The notes beneath the pieces were generated by a model. It saw only the letters and a list, made by a program, of their open reading frames with translations, made no database searches and was not told the origin of the DNA. A stretch of DNA of 40,723 bases from a bacterium (GTDB lineage Bacteria; Elusimicrobiota; Elusimicrobia; UBA1565; UBA9628), in contig JAJZCM010000011.1 in the NCBI GenBank assembly GCA_021846045.1, positions 1 to 40,723 of the forward strand, given 5' to 3'. Shown piece by piece: positions 8,763 to 16,712 of the stretch. How positions within the stretch are numbered: position 1 is the first letter of the stretch; every line of letters starts with the position of its first letter. The position numbers were made by a program, and so were the translations under genes.

Positions 8763-10160
8763 TTACTCGGCCGTCCCTTGGTCCGCGTTTTTAGAGTTCT
8801 TCCGCGCCTTTTGAGAATGGATTATCTTAACGCGATCGTTGTTGGAGTCCGCCACATAGATATTTCCTTCGGAGTCTCCGGTGATGCCACGAGGATAGCT
8901 GAATTCGTCAGGAGCGGAGCTCGCCTTGCCGAAGGCCATTAGGAATTTTCCTGTCCGGTCAAATTTTTGCACGCGATGGTTGTTGGTGTCTACCACATAG
9001 ATATTTCCTTTGGGGTCTACGGTGATGCCATAAGGATATCTGAATTCTCCAGGAGCGGAGCCCCACTTGCCGAAGGCCATTAGGAATTTCCCTGTCCGGT
9101 CAAATTTCTGCACACGACCGTTAGTGGAATCCACCACATAGACATTTCCTTTGGAGTCCCTGGTAATGCCATGAGGAAAGCTGAATTCTCCAGGAGCGGA
9201 GCCCTCCTTACCGAAGGCCATTAGGAATTTTCCTGTCCGGTCAAATTTTTGCACGCGATGATTGTAGGTGTCCACCACATAGATATTTCCTTCAGAGTCA
9301 ACGGCGATGCCATGAGGCCAGTGGAATTCTCCATGAGCGGAGCCCCGCTTGCCGAAGACCATTAGGAATTTTCCTGTCCGGTCAAATTTTTGCACGCGAT
9401 GGTTGTTGGTGTCTACCACATAGATATTTCCTTCGGAGTCCACGGTGATGTCGGAAGGATGGAGGAATTCTCTATGAGCTGAGCCCCAGCTGCCGAAGGC
9501 CATTAGGAATTTCCCTGTCCGGTCAAATTTTTGCACGCGATGGTTAAGAGTGTCCACCACATAGATATTTCCTTCAGAGTCAACGGCGATGCCATGAGGC
9601 CAGTGGAATTCTCCATGAGCGGAGCCCCGCTGGCCGATGATTTGGGATTCCAGCAAGGGGAATGGCGAGGGCGCGAGGTCGGCGTTGGCGGTTGTTCCAT
9701 CGAAAAAATCTCCCGCCTTAAAATCTGAGAGATCAGCAAGGGCGTGAATTTGTTTTGACGCGGACGGGGCTGAGGCTTGAGAGCCTGGCGCGGCGGCGCC
9801 GTCTGGCCTGGCTTGAATGTCCCCGTTCACTGCTCCGGAAATCAGTAATCCGGGGCCTAAGGGAGACAAACGGGGACTATCCCTTTTTGCCTGTTGGGAT
9901 AGAGAAGCGGGGGCTGTCCCTTTTTCTTCCAGTTCCTGGAGATCCGAAGTCGGGGAATCGGGAACAGTCCCTAATTCATTGACTTCAGGCAATGCGTTGA
10001 GTGAGATGACGGAAGGGATTTGGACGCCGCTTTCGATGGGAAGCGAGGGTTTTCCCCCCATTTCAACGGAAACGGCGAAAGAACGGTTGAGGCAAAGACC
10101 GAGAAGCGCCGTGGCCAAACTCGCGGCCGTCAATTTTTTGAGAAGATTTAGTTTTTTCAT
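8763..10160 (-). CDS. Secreted NHL-repeat beta-propeller protein
   Basis: A 465-aa protein starting at ATG 10160, which follows AAAGGGGAC (an in-frame GTG at 10166 is less well placed). A signal peptide (MKKLNLLKKLTAASLATALL...) precedes a Pro/Ser/Ala-rich linker of about 120 residues with a GDFFDG motif. Six near-identical 47-residue NHL repeats follow, each with GIAVDSEGNIYVVDT, NHRVQKFDRTGKFLM and a GSA.GEF link. Six blades make one closed propeller, normally a scaffold for protein, RNA or glycan binding; no catalytic motif is seen. The gene lies between the two truncated IS110 copies and shares its leader with the gene at 5631. Confidence 0.88.
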   Translation of the reverse strand: MKKLNLLKKLTAASLATALLGLCLNRSFAVSVEMGGKPSLPIESGVQIPSVISLNALPEVNELGTVPDSPTSDLQELEEKGTAPASLSQQAKRDSPRLSPLGPGLLISGAVNGDIQARPDGAAAPGSQASAPSASKQIHALADLSDFKAGDFFDGTTANADLAPSPFPLLESQIIGQRGSAHGEFHWPHGIAVDSEGNIYVVDTLNHRVQKFDRTGKFLMAFGSWGSAHREFLHPSDITVDSEGNIYVVDTNNHRVQKFDRTGKFLMVFGKRGSAHGEFHWPHGIAVDSEGNIYVVDTYNHRVQKFDRTGKFLMAFGKEGSAPGEFSFPHGITRDSKGNVYVVDSTNGRVQKFDRTGKFLMAFGKWGSAPGEFRYPYGITVDPKGNIYVVDTNNHRVQKFDRTGKFLMAFGKASSAPDEFSYPRGITGDSEGNIYVADSNNDRVKIIHSQKARKNSKNADQGTAE

Positions 10161-10228
10161 GATCACTGTCCCCTTTCAAACGACTTATTTAACTTTTGAA
10201 CAACAACATTCTATCAAGACTTCCCTAC

Positions 10229-10275
10229 AATCCGTATGGGTCTAAAGGCCTAGAGAAGCTTCGGCAAAGGACCTA
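10229..10275 (-). promoter_or_regulatory. Conserved 47-bp leader element, copy 2
   Basis: It matches 7117-7163 with one substitution (C to T in the apical loop) and lies 69 bp upstream of the NHL protein start. The sequence around it is not shared with copy 1, so conservation is confined to the element. This argues for function rather than recent duplication of a longer segment. Confidence 0.6.
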
Positions 10276-10595
10276 GTTGTTATATGGGAATTTCGGTCAT
10301 TTTGGCGATGTTTGGCGAGCCTGAAAGTTCCGATAATGAAGGGAATGAGAAAGACAATCTTAATGATAGATACGGGCGCAGAACCACCGTCTCGGTCTTC
10401 TGTCGAAATAAAATTCCGAAATTTCAGCATAAGGTTCGTCACTCATTAGAGGATTAAAGAGAGCCGAGCTCTCCCGACTTACGCAGAGCCCCTAAAATTT
10501 GAGCGCTTCTCAATGGGAGGGGCTTGAAATATGGGTGTCTTATCCACAATAATAAGGGGCTTTTTCGGATAAAAACGTCACCGACGAAAGTCGGG
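10276..10595 (+). other. Gene-free stretch with a repeat end and several hairpins
   Basis: I see no gene. CGTCACTCAT at 10437-10446 is the fourth ATGAGTGACG repeat end, on the minus strand. GAGAGCCGAGCTCTC (10455 region), GCCCCT/AGGGGC (about 10491-10526) and CCGAC-GAAA-GTCGG (10581-10594) are local inverted repeats. The last one abuts the IS110 left boundary at 10596. A minus-strand frame of 66 codons (10242-10442) overlaps the leader and is probably spurious. Confidence 0.6.
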
Positions 10596-11239
10596 GTGAT
10601 AATCACATAGAGGTCCCCACCCTGGGTTATGTAATGTTCTGTTGTAGGCGGAAATTACAACAACCCAAGGAGGGGACAATGAAATTATACGGAGCAGTAG
10701 ACCTGCATGGCAACAACAGCGTGCTGGTGGTTATGGATGAACAGGATCGTGTTGTTTATGAGCGCCGTTTGCCGAATGAACTGCCGATGATCTTGTCGGA
10801 GTTGGCGCCCTATCGGAAAAACGTGGAAGCGATAGCTGTGGAGTCGACATACAACTGGTATTGGCTGGTGGATGGGCTTATGGAAGCTGGCTATAGCGTG
10901 AAGTTGGTAAATACTACGGCAGTTAAGACGTACGCAGGTCTCAAGTATACGGGAGATGAACAGGATGCGCGGCATCTGGCTCATCTTATGCGTCTTGGAC
11001 TTTTGCCGACTGGATATATTTATCCCAAGAAGGAGCGTGGCGTGCGTGATCTTTTGCGTAAGCGCGCTCAATTGGTGCAGTGCCGAACGGCGCAGATATT
11101 GAGCATCGAGAACTTAGTCAGCCGCAACAGGGGGAGCGGCATCTCGGCGAGGGAGGTTCGCGATCTTGATGGAAAGGCTATAGCGGATATCTGCGGCGAT
11201 GACAAGAACCGAATGTTTACAGATCATGTTGGGTTATGA
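10596..11239 (+). pseudogene. IS110-family transposase fragment, copy 2
   Basis: Positions 10596-11156 are identical by eye to 7591-8151. The frame from ATG 10679 continues about 27 residues further than copy 1 (VRDLDGKAIADICGDDKNRM) and stops at 11239, again lacking the C-terminal catalytic serine domain. Both copies have the same orientation with the NHL gene between them, so recombination across the 561-bp repeat could delete that gene. Confidence 0.9.
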
Positions 11240-11240
11240 C

Positions 11241-11269
11241 TTGAAAATTTAATAACTTGTCATTATATA
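11241..11269 (+). promoter_or_regulatory. Candidate promoter directly abutting the TPR gene start
   Basis: TTGAAA at 11241-11246 is followed after 17 bp by TATATA at 11264-11269, a good -35/-10 pair. The ATG at 11271 lies only 1 bp after the -10, so transcription would begin at or beyond it. The second in-frame ATG (11277) may then be the true start of a leaderless message. No Shine-Dalgarno sequence is seen. Confidence 0.4.
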
Positions 11270-11270
11270 T

Positions 11271-14231
11271 ATGTCCATGGGTTCAAAATTGAAAGTAAAA
11301 TTTTTGGCGTGGTCGCTTATTTTTCTCTCCGCGCCGGTTTGGGCCAATAATTCACGGCATCTGCGCGGCCTTTATCAAAGGGCCGATGAAATGTATTTAA
11401 ATACTTATTTTGAAAAAGCCCAGGCTTACGCCAAGGAGGCGGTGACGGCCGCCCCCGATTGGCTGCGCTCGCGCGGGCTTAAGGCCTCCATTGAGGATCG
11501 CTTGGGGGATGTCGAGAACTCGCTCAAGGATGCCAATTGGATTTTTTCGCACAACCAAAAACCGCTTTCGCAAATGCGAAGCAGCGAACTCGTGGCGGCC
11601 GGAATTTCATTTGAGATTCGGGGTGAAGGAGCCTTGGCGCTGCAAGCTTATGCTGAAATGCTCAGCCACGGCATTAAAACCCCCGAGGTTCTGGCTGGGC
11701 GCTCTCTCGCCTACCAATCCCTAGGGAAATATGCGGAAGCTTTTAGCGACATCAACGACGCCATTCAAATTGAAGCCGAACCCTCGCCGCTTTATCTCTA
11801 TGAAAGGGCCCGCATCTTATATAAGGAAAAGAAACCGGACGAATCCTTGAAGGATTTGGTGGGAGTCATCAAAAAGAATGAATCGAATTTGGAGGCCTAC
11901 ATTCTTTTGGGGGATATTCTGGTTCAGAAAAACGATCTTGACCGAGCGGAAGAGGCTTACCAAAAAGCCTTGAAAATTAATCCCGACGACGACCGCCCTT
12001 ATTTAGCCCTGTCTCGTCTTGAGTTTTCCGTCAATAAGACAACCGCCGCCTTCGAAAATTTAGACCGCGCCGTTCAAGAAGCGGGCGGGGATGAAAAGCC
12101 CTATTTGGAAAGAGCCGCGGCGTATTTCGCCCAAGGGAAAAAATCAAAGGCCGAGAAGGATTATCAAAAAGTTTTGAGGCTTTATTGGCTTTCGCCGATT
12201 CAGGCCATTAAAATCGGGGATTATTTCGCCCGAAATAAAGACGTTAAAAAAGCGAATCTTGCCTATTCCAAGGCGATCAATGAAAGTCTTTGCGTAAAAG
12301 CCCCGTGTTCTCAAATTTTCCTGACCGCGGTTTTAAGGCGGGCGGCGCTTGAGCGAAAAAATAATGACAAAAAAGCCGCGCTTAAAGACTTGTCTTTAGC
12401 CATTGAGATGGGGCCAAGTTCTCCCATTCCATGGACATTACGGGCTTCAATTGAAGAAGAGGCGGGGGATGTTGACAAGGCGCTTGATGATTGGGACCAA
12501 GCGGTGGGGATTTCGCCTCAAGATGTTTTTGTCCGTCTCACTCGGGCCGGGCTCTACGCTTCCACTCATCATTTGGAGAAGGCCTTGGATGATTTAAACA
12601 CCGCCATCGAGGCGGAGCCTGAAAACGCCAAGGCCTATAACGACCGGGGCGTGATCGAAGCCGAAATGCTCCATCAAAAAGAAGAAGGGCTTAAGGATTT
12701 GCTCAAGGCGGTCGCCTTATCTCCCAAGTCGCCGGTTTACCAGTATAATTTGGGCGTTGTCCAATATGAGATGTCGGATTTTCTGGGCGCGCTGAAATCC
12801 CTGGAGGAGGCTCTGAAATTGGGAGCGGATCCGAAACTGGTTTTAACCGCCAGGGCCAAGATCTATTCGCGCTTGGGAGACATGAATCACGGGCTTAAGG
12901 ACGTGGATTCCGTCCTCGCCAAAAACTCGAAATACGCTCCGGCTTATTACGCCAAGGGGCTTCTCTATTGGCGGACCAACGATGATGGGCGCGCCGTTAA
13001 GTTCTTTGGCCGAGCGGCTGATTTAGAGGAGAAGAATGCCTCCGATCTCATTCATTTGGCCCGGGCTGATGGGGCTTCGGGCGATACGAAAGAAGCCTTG
13101 AAAAATTTTCAAAAGGCCTTGAAGTTGGACGCGCATTCAGAAGAAGCCTTGACGGGCGTTTGCGCGGCGTGGAGAATTCTCAAAAAGCCGGAGAAAGCCA
13201 TCCCCTTCTGCAACCAAGCCTTGGAAGCGGATTCTTCCTATGCCGAGGCCTATTTTGAGCTCGGGCTTTCGTATTTGGCGCTTCAGAAAGCGCGCGAGAC
13301 CTTGGACAATTTAAATCGCGCCATTATTTTAGGAATGCGGATCTCCCAGCTTTACCTGGCCAAGGCCGTCGCCCATGCCGCCTCCCATCATTACCGGCAG
13401 GCGCATGAAGATTACCGCGCGGCCAATCTTTTGCTTCCAGTCGCGCATTCTCCGGATTTTGGCTTTGCCATCCCGCATGATACCCAAAACGATTTTTACC
13501 GAGCGATAGCCGAAGCCGTCCCTTTGTCTCCGGCCGACAAAGTAGACCCCTATCTTTTGCTGATCAAGGCGGATGCCGACGCCAACGCCGGACGTTTGGA
13601 TGAGGCCATCACGCGCTATTCCAAGGCCTTGGATATTTTGCCCTCTAATCCTCAAATTTTGGCGGCTCGCGGATCCGCCTACATCGCCTATCATCTCTAT
13701 GATTCGGCCAAAACCGATTTTGAAAGCGCGATTACCGGGGCTCCGCGCGATGTTTCCTATCGGTTGGAGTTTGCTTCCCTTTTGATTATCCGCAAGGAAT
13801 ATCAAGACGCCTTGTCCGAGATTTCTGCGGCTTTAAATCTCGATCCCAACAACGCCCGCGCCTACTTTCTAGGCGGAAACCTCCGCTATTTCCAAAAAGA
13901 CTTCCAGAAAGCGCTGGATAATTATGCTCTGGCCGTTCAGAAAGATCCGGTTAGCGCCCAAACCTATAACGGCTTGGGCTTGGGATATTTCGCCCTCGGC
14001 AATTATTCCAAGGCCATCGCCGCTTTTAGCCGCGCGATAGAACTGAGTCCCCGCGCGACCCGGTATTGGAGAAACCGGGCTTCGGCCTACACTAAAATGG
14101 GGCAATATGAAAACGCCGCTTCGGATTTTAAGAGCGCGGCCCTCTTAAACCAGGATCCGCATCTAGCCCAGAGGTATCAAGTCTTTATTCAGCGTGCGGA
14201 ATCGTTGGCCGAGAGGAATTTATCAAAATAA
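11271..14231 (+). CDS. Large exported tetratricopeptide-repeat protein
   Basis: A 986-aa protein with a signal peptide (to about residue 25, ...LIFLSAPVWANN) followed almost entirely by TPR units of about 34 residues, roughly 25 of them. Typical helices read AYNDRGVIEAEM, AYFELGLSYLAL and TYNGLGLGYFALGNYSKAIAAF. TPR solenoids bind partner proteins; outside the cytoplasm such proteins often assemble envelope complexes. There is no enzymatic domain. It is flanked by IS110 and IS3 debris and has no operon partner. The start may be ATG 11277 rather than 11271. Confidence 0.88.
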   Translation: MSMGSKLKVKFLAWSLIFLSAPVWANNSRHLRGLYQRADEMYLNTYFEKAQAYAKEAVTAAPDWLRSRGLKASIEDRLGDVENSLKDANWIFSHNQKPLSQMRSSELVAAGISFEIRGEGALALQAYAEMLSHGIKTPEVLAGRSLAYQSLGKYAEAFSDINDAIQIEAEPSPLYLYERARILYKEKKPDESLKDLVGVIKKNESNLEAYILLGDILVQKNDLDRAEEAYQKALKINPDDDRPYLALSRLEFSVNKTTAAFENLDRAVQEAGGDEKPYLERAAAYFAQGKKSKAEKDYQKVLRLYWLSPIQAIKIGDYFARNKDVKKANLAYSKAINESLCVKAPCSQIFLTAVLRRAALERKNNDKKAALKDLSLAIEMGPSSPIPWTLRASIEEEAGDVDKALDDWDQAVGISPQDVFVRLTRAGLYASTHHLEKALDDLNTAIEAEPENAKAYNDRGVIEAEMLHQKEEGLKDLLKAVALSPKSPVYQYNLGVVQYEMSDFLGALKSLEEALKLGADPKLVLTARAKIYSRLGDMNHGLKDVDSVLAKNSKYAPAYYAKGLLYWRTNDDGRAVKFFGRAADLEEKNASDLIHLARADGASGDTKEALKNFQKALKLDAHSEEALTGVCAAWRILKKPEKAIPFCNQALEADSSYAEAYFELGLSYLALQKARETLDNLNRAIILGMRISQLYLAKAVAHAASHHYRQAHEDYRAANLLLPVAHSPDFGFAIPHDTQNDFYRAIAEAVPLSPADKVDPYLLLIKADADANAGRLDEAITRYSKALDILPSNPQILAARGSAYIAYHLYDSAKTDFESAITGAPRDVSYRLEFASLLIIRKEYQDALSEISAALNLDPNNARAYFLGGNLRYFQKDFQKALDNYALAVQKDPVSAQTYNGLGLGYFALGNYSKAIAAFSRAIELSPRATRYWRNRASAYTKMGQYENAASDFKSAALLNQDPHLAQRYQVFIQRAESLAERNLSK

Positions 14232-14357
14232 ATTCCTTTGCGTTTGCCGTGACCGTGTCCACAGTTGCCTCCAAGGGTACTAGCGGCCATGACGGACCAG
14301 GCGATTCTTCGCGCTATACATCCGCGCATAATTAAAGGGACATAATAGGTAGAGACT

Positions 14358-14548
14358 TGAGGCGCTCCCAGTTCTTCGGACCACGGTTGACCTGATTTGA
14401 GCTGGTCTTTGCCGTCTCACCTAAATCTCCGGGGGGCCAAGTCCTATCATCGCCCGCCGCTCCTCAAGTCCAGGGCCCCATCTTTTTTTTAGCCACTCCA
14501 GCTCCACTTTCAGCCGACCTATCTGCTCGTAAAGATCCGCCTCAAGCG
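14358..14548 (-). mobile_element. IS3-type right-end fragment
   Basis: Inverted near-identical copy (one difference seen) of about 21501-21691. It includes the terminal repeat TGAGGCGCTCCCAGTTCTTC at 14358 and the end of OrfA (IGRLKVELEWLKKRWGPGLE...). It stops sharply at 14548, next to the IS256-like element, which probably cut it. The 26 bp at 14319-14344 recur in the same position relative to the terminal repeat at 21707-21732. The remaining bases from 14232 show nothing else. Confidence 0.85.
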
Positions 14549-14561
14549 GATAACGCAAAAT

Positions 14562-15312
14562 AAAGTTTGGACTTTGATTTAGCGTAAGGAAAGAGGTAAG
14601 GGTATAGCCGGTTCTTGGCAGAACAGGAGGCTATACCCAGTGAGAACATTATACTTCAACAAGAAGGACTTGGCGTTTCGTGAGAAGGAGCTACGCGAGC
14701 AGTTCTGGCATGAGGTGGAAGATGAGCAGCTTAAGATGGCAAAGAAGCGTGTGGAAGAGGCCCTAGAGATTGAATTTTCCGAGGGTATTGGGGCAGGGGA
14801 ATATGAACGCAGCGTGGGACGAAAGATGTACCGAGGCGGGTGTCGCTATCGGGATTTGCAGACATGGGGCGGGCGGCTTTGGCGGGTCAAGGTTCCGAAA
14901 GGCGAGAAGGGCTACAAGTTTAAGTTGCTTAAGCCGTGGGCTCGGCATGTTCGCGCCAAAGTTCTACGTCAAGCCAAGATGGTCTATAGAGCCCGAGATA
15001 AGCAACAGGCACTCAATCGGGCCAAAGCGTTGGCCAAGAAATGGAGTCGCTGTGAGCCTAAGGCGATTCGCAGATTTATGCGCAGGCTTGATGCCACGTT
15101 GACCTACATGGATTTCCCAACCGAGTTATGGTTCATGCTTAAGTCAACCAATCACCTGGAAAGATATCTCCGGGAATGGCGAAGACGGCTTAGATCGATG
15201 GGAGCTCTACAAAACTCAGCCAGTTGCGACAGAATTCTCTATGCATTAGTTCAAGAATACAACAGCCAAAAGAAACGACGTACCCTTACTTCAACCCAAA
15301 AGTCCGAACTTT
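14562..15312 (+). mobile_element. IS256/Mutator-type element, internally deleted, with terminal inverted repeats
   Basis: Imperfect terminal inverted repeats run 14562-14589 (AAAGTTTGGACTTT...TAAGG) and 15284-15312 (reverse complement AAAGTTCGGACTTT...TAAGG). They enclose one shortened transposase frame. No clear target duplication is visible. The element sits between an IS3 end and a copy of the ATGAGTGACG repeat end, so it inserted into older mobile DNA. Confidence 0.75.
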
Positions 15313-15323
15313 ACTTGACATGA
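14640..15323 (+). pseudogene. IS256/Mutator-family transposase lacking its catalytic core
   Basis: The frame (GTG start after AGGAGG) reads the N-terminal part RKMYRGGCRYRDLQTWGGRLWRVKVPKG... and then jumps to the C-terminal part ALAKKWSRCEPKAI...FPTELWFMLKSTNHLERYLREW, matching the TTN.iEr...E signature near the end of these transposases. It encodes 227 residues against about 400 for an intact enzyme. The middle with two of the three DDE residues is missing without a frameshift. The last codons lie in the terminal repeat. It cannot transpose itself. Confidence 0.88.
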
Positions 15324-15329
15324 CTGGGG

Positions 15330-15368
15330 TTTATTGCCGCTTGACGGAATGACCTCTAATGAGTGACG
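15330..15368 (+). repeat. ATGAGTGACG repeat end, copy C
   Basis: TTATTGCCGCTTGACGGAAT plus GACCTCTA and ATGAGTGACG (15359-15368) match the last 40 bp of the dispersed repeat at 5294-5437 with two changes. The upstream part is replaced by the IS256-like terminal repeat. Confidence 0.75.
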
Positions 15369-15396
15369 AATGCAAATGAATTTATGAATCACTGCG

Positions 15397-16134
15397 CTAA
15401 TTCTTTCGGGATTTTAGCAGGTCGGAAAAGAAATCAATCGGAATAGGAAATACGATCGTCGAACTTTTCTCGGTTGCAATTTCGGATAAGGACTGTAAAT
15501 AGCGAAGTTGAATGCTGACGGGGTTGTCCGATAAGACCAAAGCCGCTTCTTTTAATTTCTGGGAAGCTTGAAATTCTCCGTCGGCGCGGATAATCTTGGC
15601 CCGTCGTTCTCGCTCGGCTTCGGCCTGCATGGCAATCATCCTGACCATATCATCCGGTAAGTCGATATTTTTAACTTCAACTTTAATCACCTTGACCCCC
15701 CAAGGCTCGGTCTCCGAATCTAAAATCTGCTGAAGTTCGGTATTGACCTTATCGCGGTTGGCCAGAAGTTCGTCCATCTCCATCCGTCCAAGAACGCTTC
15801 TTAAAGTCGTCTGGGACAGCTGGCTGGTCGCGTAGAAAAAATCCTGAACGACTAAAATCGCTTTTTGGGGGTCAACCACTCGAAAATAAACGACCGCGTT
15901 GACTTTAACGGACACATTGTCTTTCGTGATGATGTCCTGGGACGGAACATCATGAACAACCACCCGCAAGGTAATTTTTTGAGCGCTCATAAGCCCCGGA
16001 ATGACAAAGACAAGCCCCGGCCCGGACACGGAATGAAATTTTCCTAAGAAGAAGAGAATGAGGCGGTCATACTCCGTCACCACTCGCACGCTCGAAAGAA
16101 CCAACGCAACCGCCGCGACTAAAAAAATAAGCAT
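15397..16134 (-). CDS. Slipin / SPFH (band 7) membrane protein
   Basis: A 245-aa stomatin-like protein with one N-terminal hydrophobic segment (1-17) and a full SPFH domain: VVTEYDRLILFFLGKF, GPGLVFVIPG, VSVKVNAVVYFRVVDP, LRSVLGRMEMDELL and GVKVIKVEVKNIDLP, then the AERERRAKIIRADGE helix. Slipins form membrane-bound oligomers that organise lipid domains and are often linked to a protease (NfeD/STOPP), which is absent here. ATG start with AAGGAGG. It lies 36 bp downstream of the small membrane protein on the same strand. Confidence 0.92.
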   Translation of the reverse strand: MLIFLVAAVALVLSSVRVVTEYDRLILFFLGKFHSVSGPGLVFVIPGLMSAQKITLRVVVHDVPSQDIITKDNVSVKVNAVVYFRVVDPQKAILVVQDFFYATSQLSQTTLRSVLGRMEMDELLANRDKVNTELQQILDSETEPWGVKVIKVEVKNIDLPDDMVRMIAMQAEAERERRAKIIRADGEFQASQKLKEAALVLSDNPVSIQLRYLQSLSEIATEKSSTIVFPIPIDFFSDLLKSRKN

Positions 16135-16170
16135 AACGCCTCCTTGCCTCCCGTCATTGTAGCAGTAAAA

Positions 16171-16644
16171 TCACTCAAACATATAATCCTGATACGGAAT
16201 ATGCCGGGCATCCAATTCTTTTTTCCACAGGGCGAGAGTTTTAGGCATTTCCTCTCTTGAAAGCTTGACCCAATGGCTTTCCGGCGGAGAAAAAAGCTTC
16301 ACTGCGGTTTGAAACCAGATATAGGCATATTTGAGAGAACTTTCAGACAATCGTTCTTTTTCCCTAAACCGCGCCAAATCAATCTTTTGCCGTTTTTCCG
16401 TTTCCGTCAAGAGTCCTTTTTTAAAATCCGCCTCTATTTTCTTTTCTCTCTGCGCAAAAACCCGGTCGTAATACGCCTTTTTCAATTCCGGGCGCGCGTT
16501 CCATTCAAGATATTTTTCGCCTTCCAGATAAGCTGACCGCGCGCGAAAAACTAAATCGACATAGGCCAGAGCGTAGACCGCTGCGGCCGAAAAAGCGAAC
16601 AAAAGTCCCCAATGCAGGATCTTTTTATTTTTCATCTCCATCAT
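16171..16644 (-). CDS. Small single-pass membrane protein, unknown function
   Basis: Not recognised. From ATG 16644 it is 157 aa; ATG 16635 is as likely, and a longer frame to 16713 is not credible because it overlaps the divergent gene. One transmembrane helix (ILHWGLLFAFSAAAVYALAY) is followed by a charged, mostly helical soluble domain with several aromatic residues. The topology suggests a periplasmic domain anchored by its N-terminus. It sits between the slipin (same strand) and the coiled-coil gene (divergent). Confidence 0.65.
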   Translation of the reverse strand: MMEMKNKKILHWGLLFAFSAAAVYALAYVDLVFRARSAYLEGEKYLEWNARPELKKAYYDRVFAQREKKIEADFKKGLLTETEKRQKIDLARFREKERLSESSLKYAYIWFQTAVKLFSPPESHWVKLSREEMPKTLALWKKELDARHIPYQDYMFE

Positions 16645-16712
16645 TAAACTAAAACTGGCGCTTCCGTTCAACGTAAAGATTTTGCAACAAAAATCCGTTA
16701 AAAATATTAGCA

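Noticed and set aside
8820-9640. Regular 141-bp repeats resembling a repeat array or CRISPR-like pattern.
   Set aside because: They are the in-frame NHL blades of one protein, with no spacer/repeat structure.
10242-10442. 66-codon minus-strand frame with a hydrophobic stretch upstream of the NHL gene.
   Set aside because: It begins in the ATGAGTGACG repeat end and runs through the leader element; no ribosome site and no conservation between copies.
7680-11071. Identical 128-codon antisense frames in both IS110 copies (7680-8066 and 10685-11071).
   Set aside because: They are the reverse-strand shadow of the transposase. Identity follows from the DNA repeat and there is no ribosome site or known domain.
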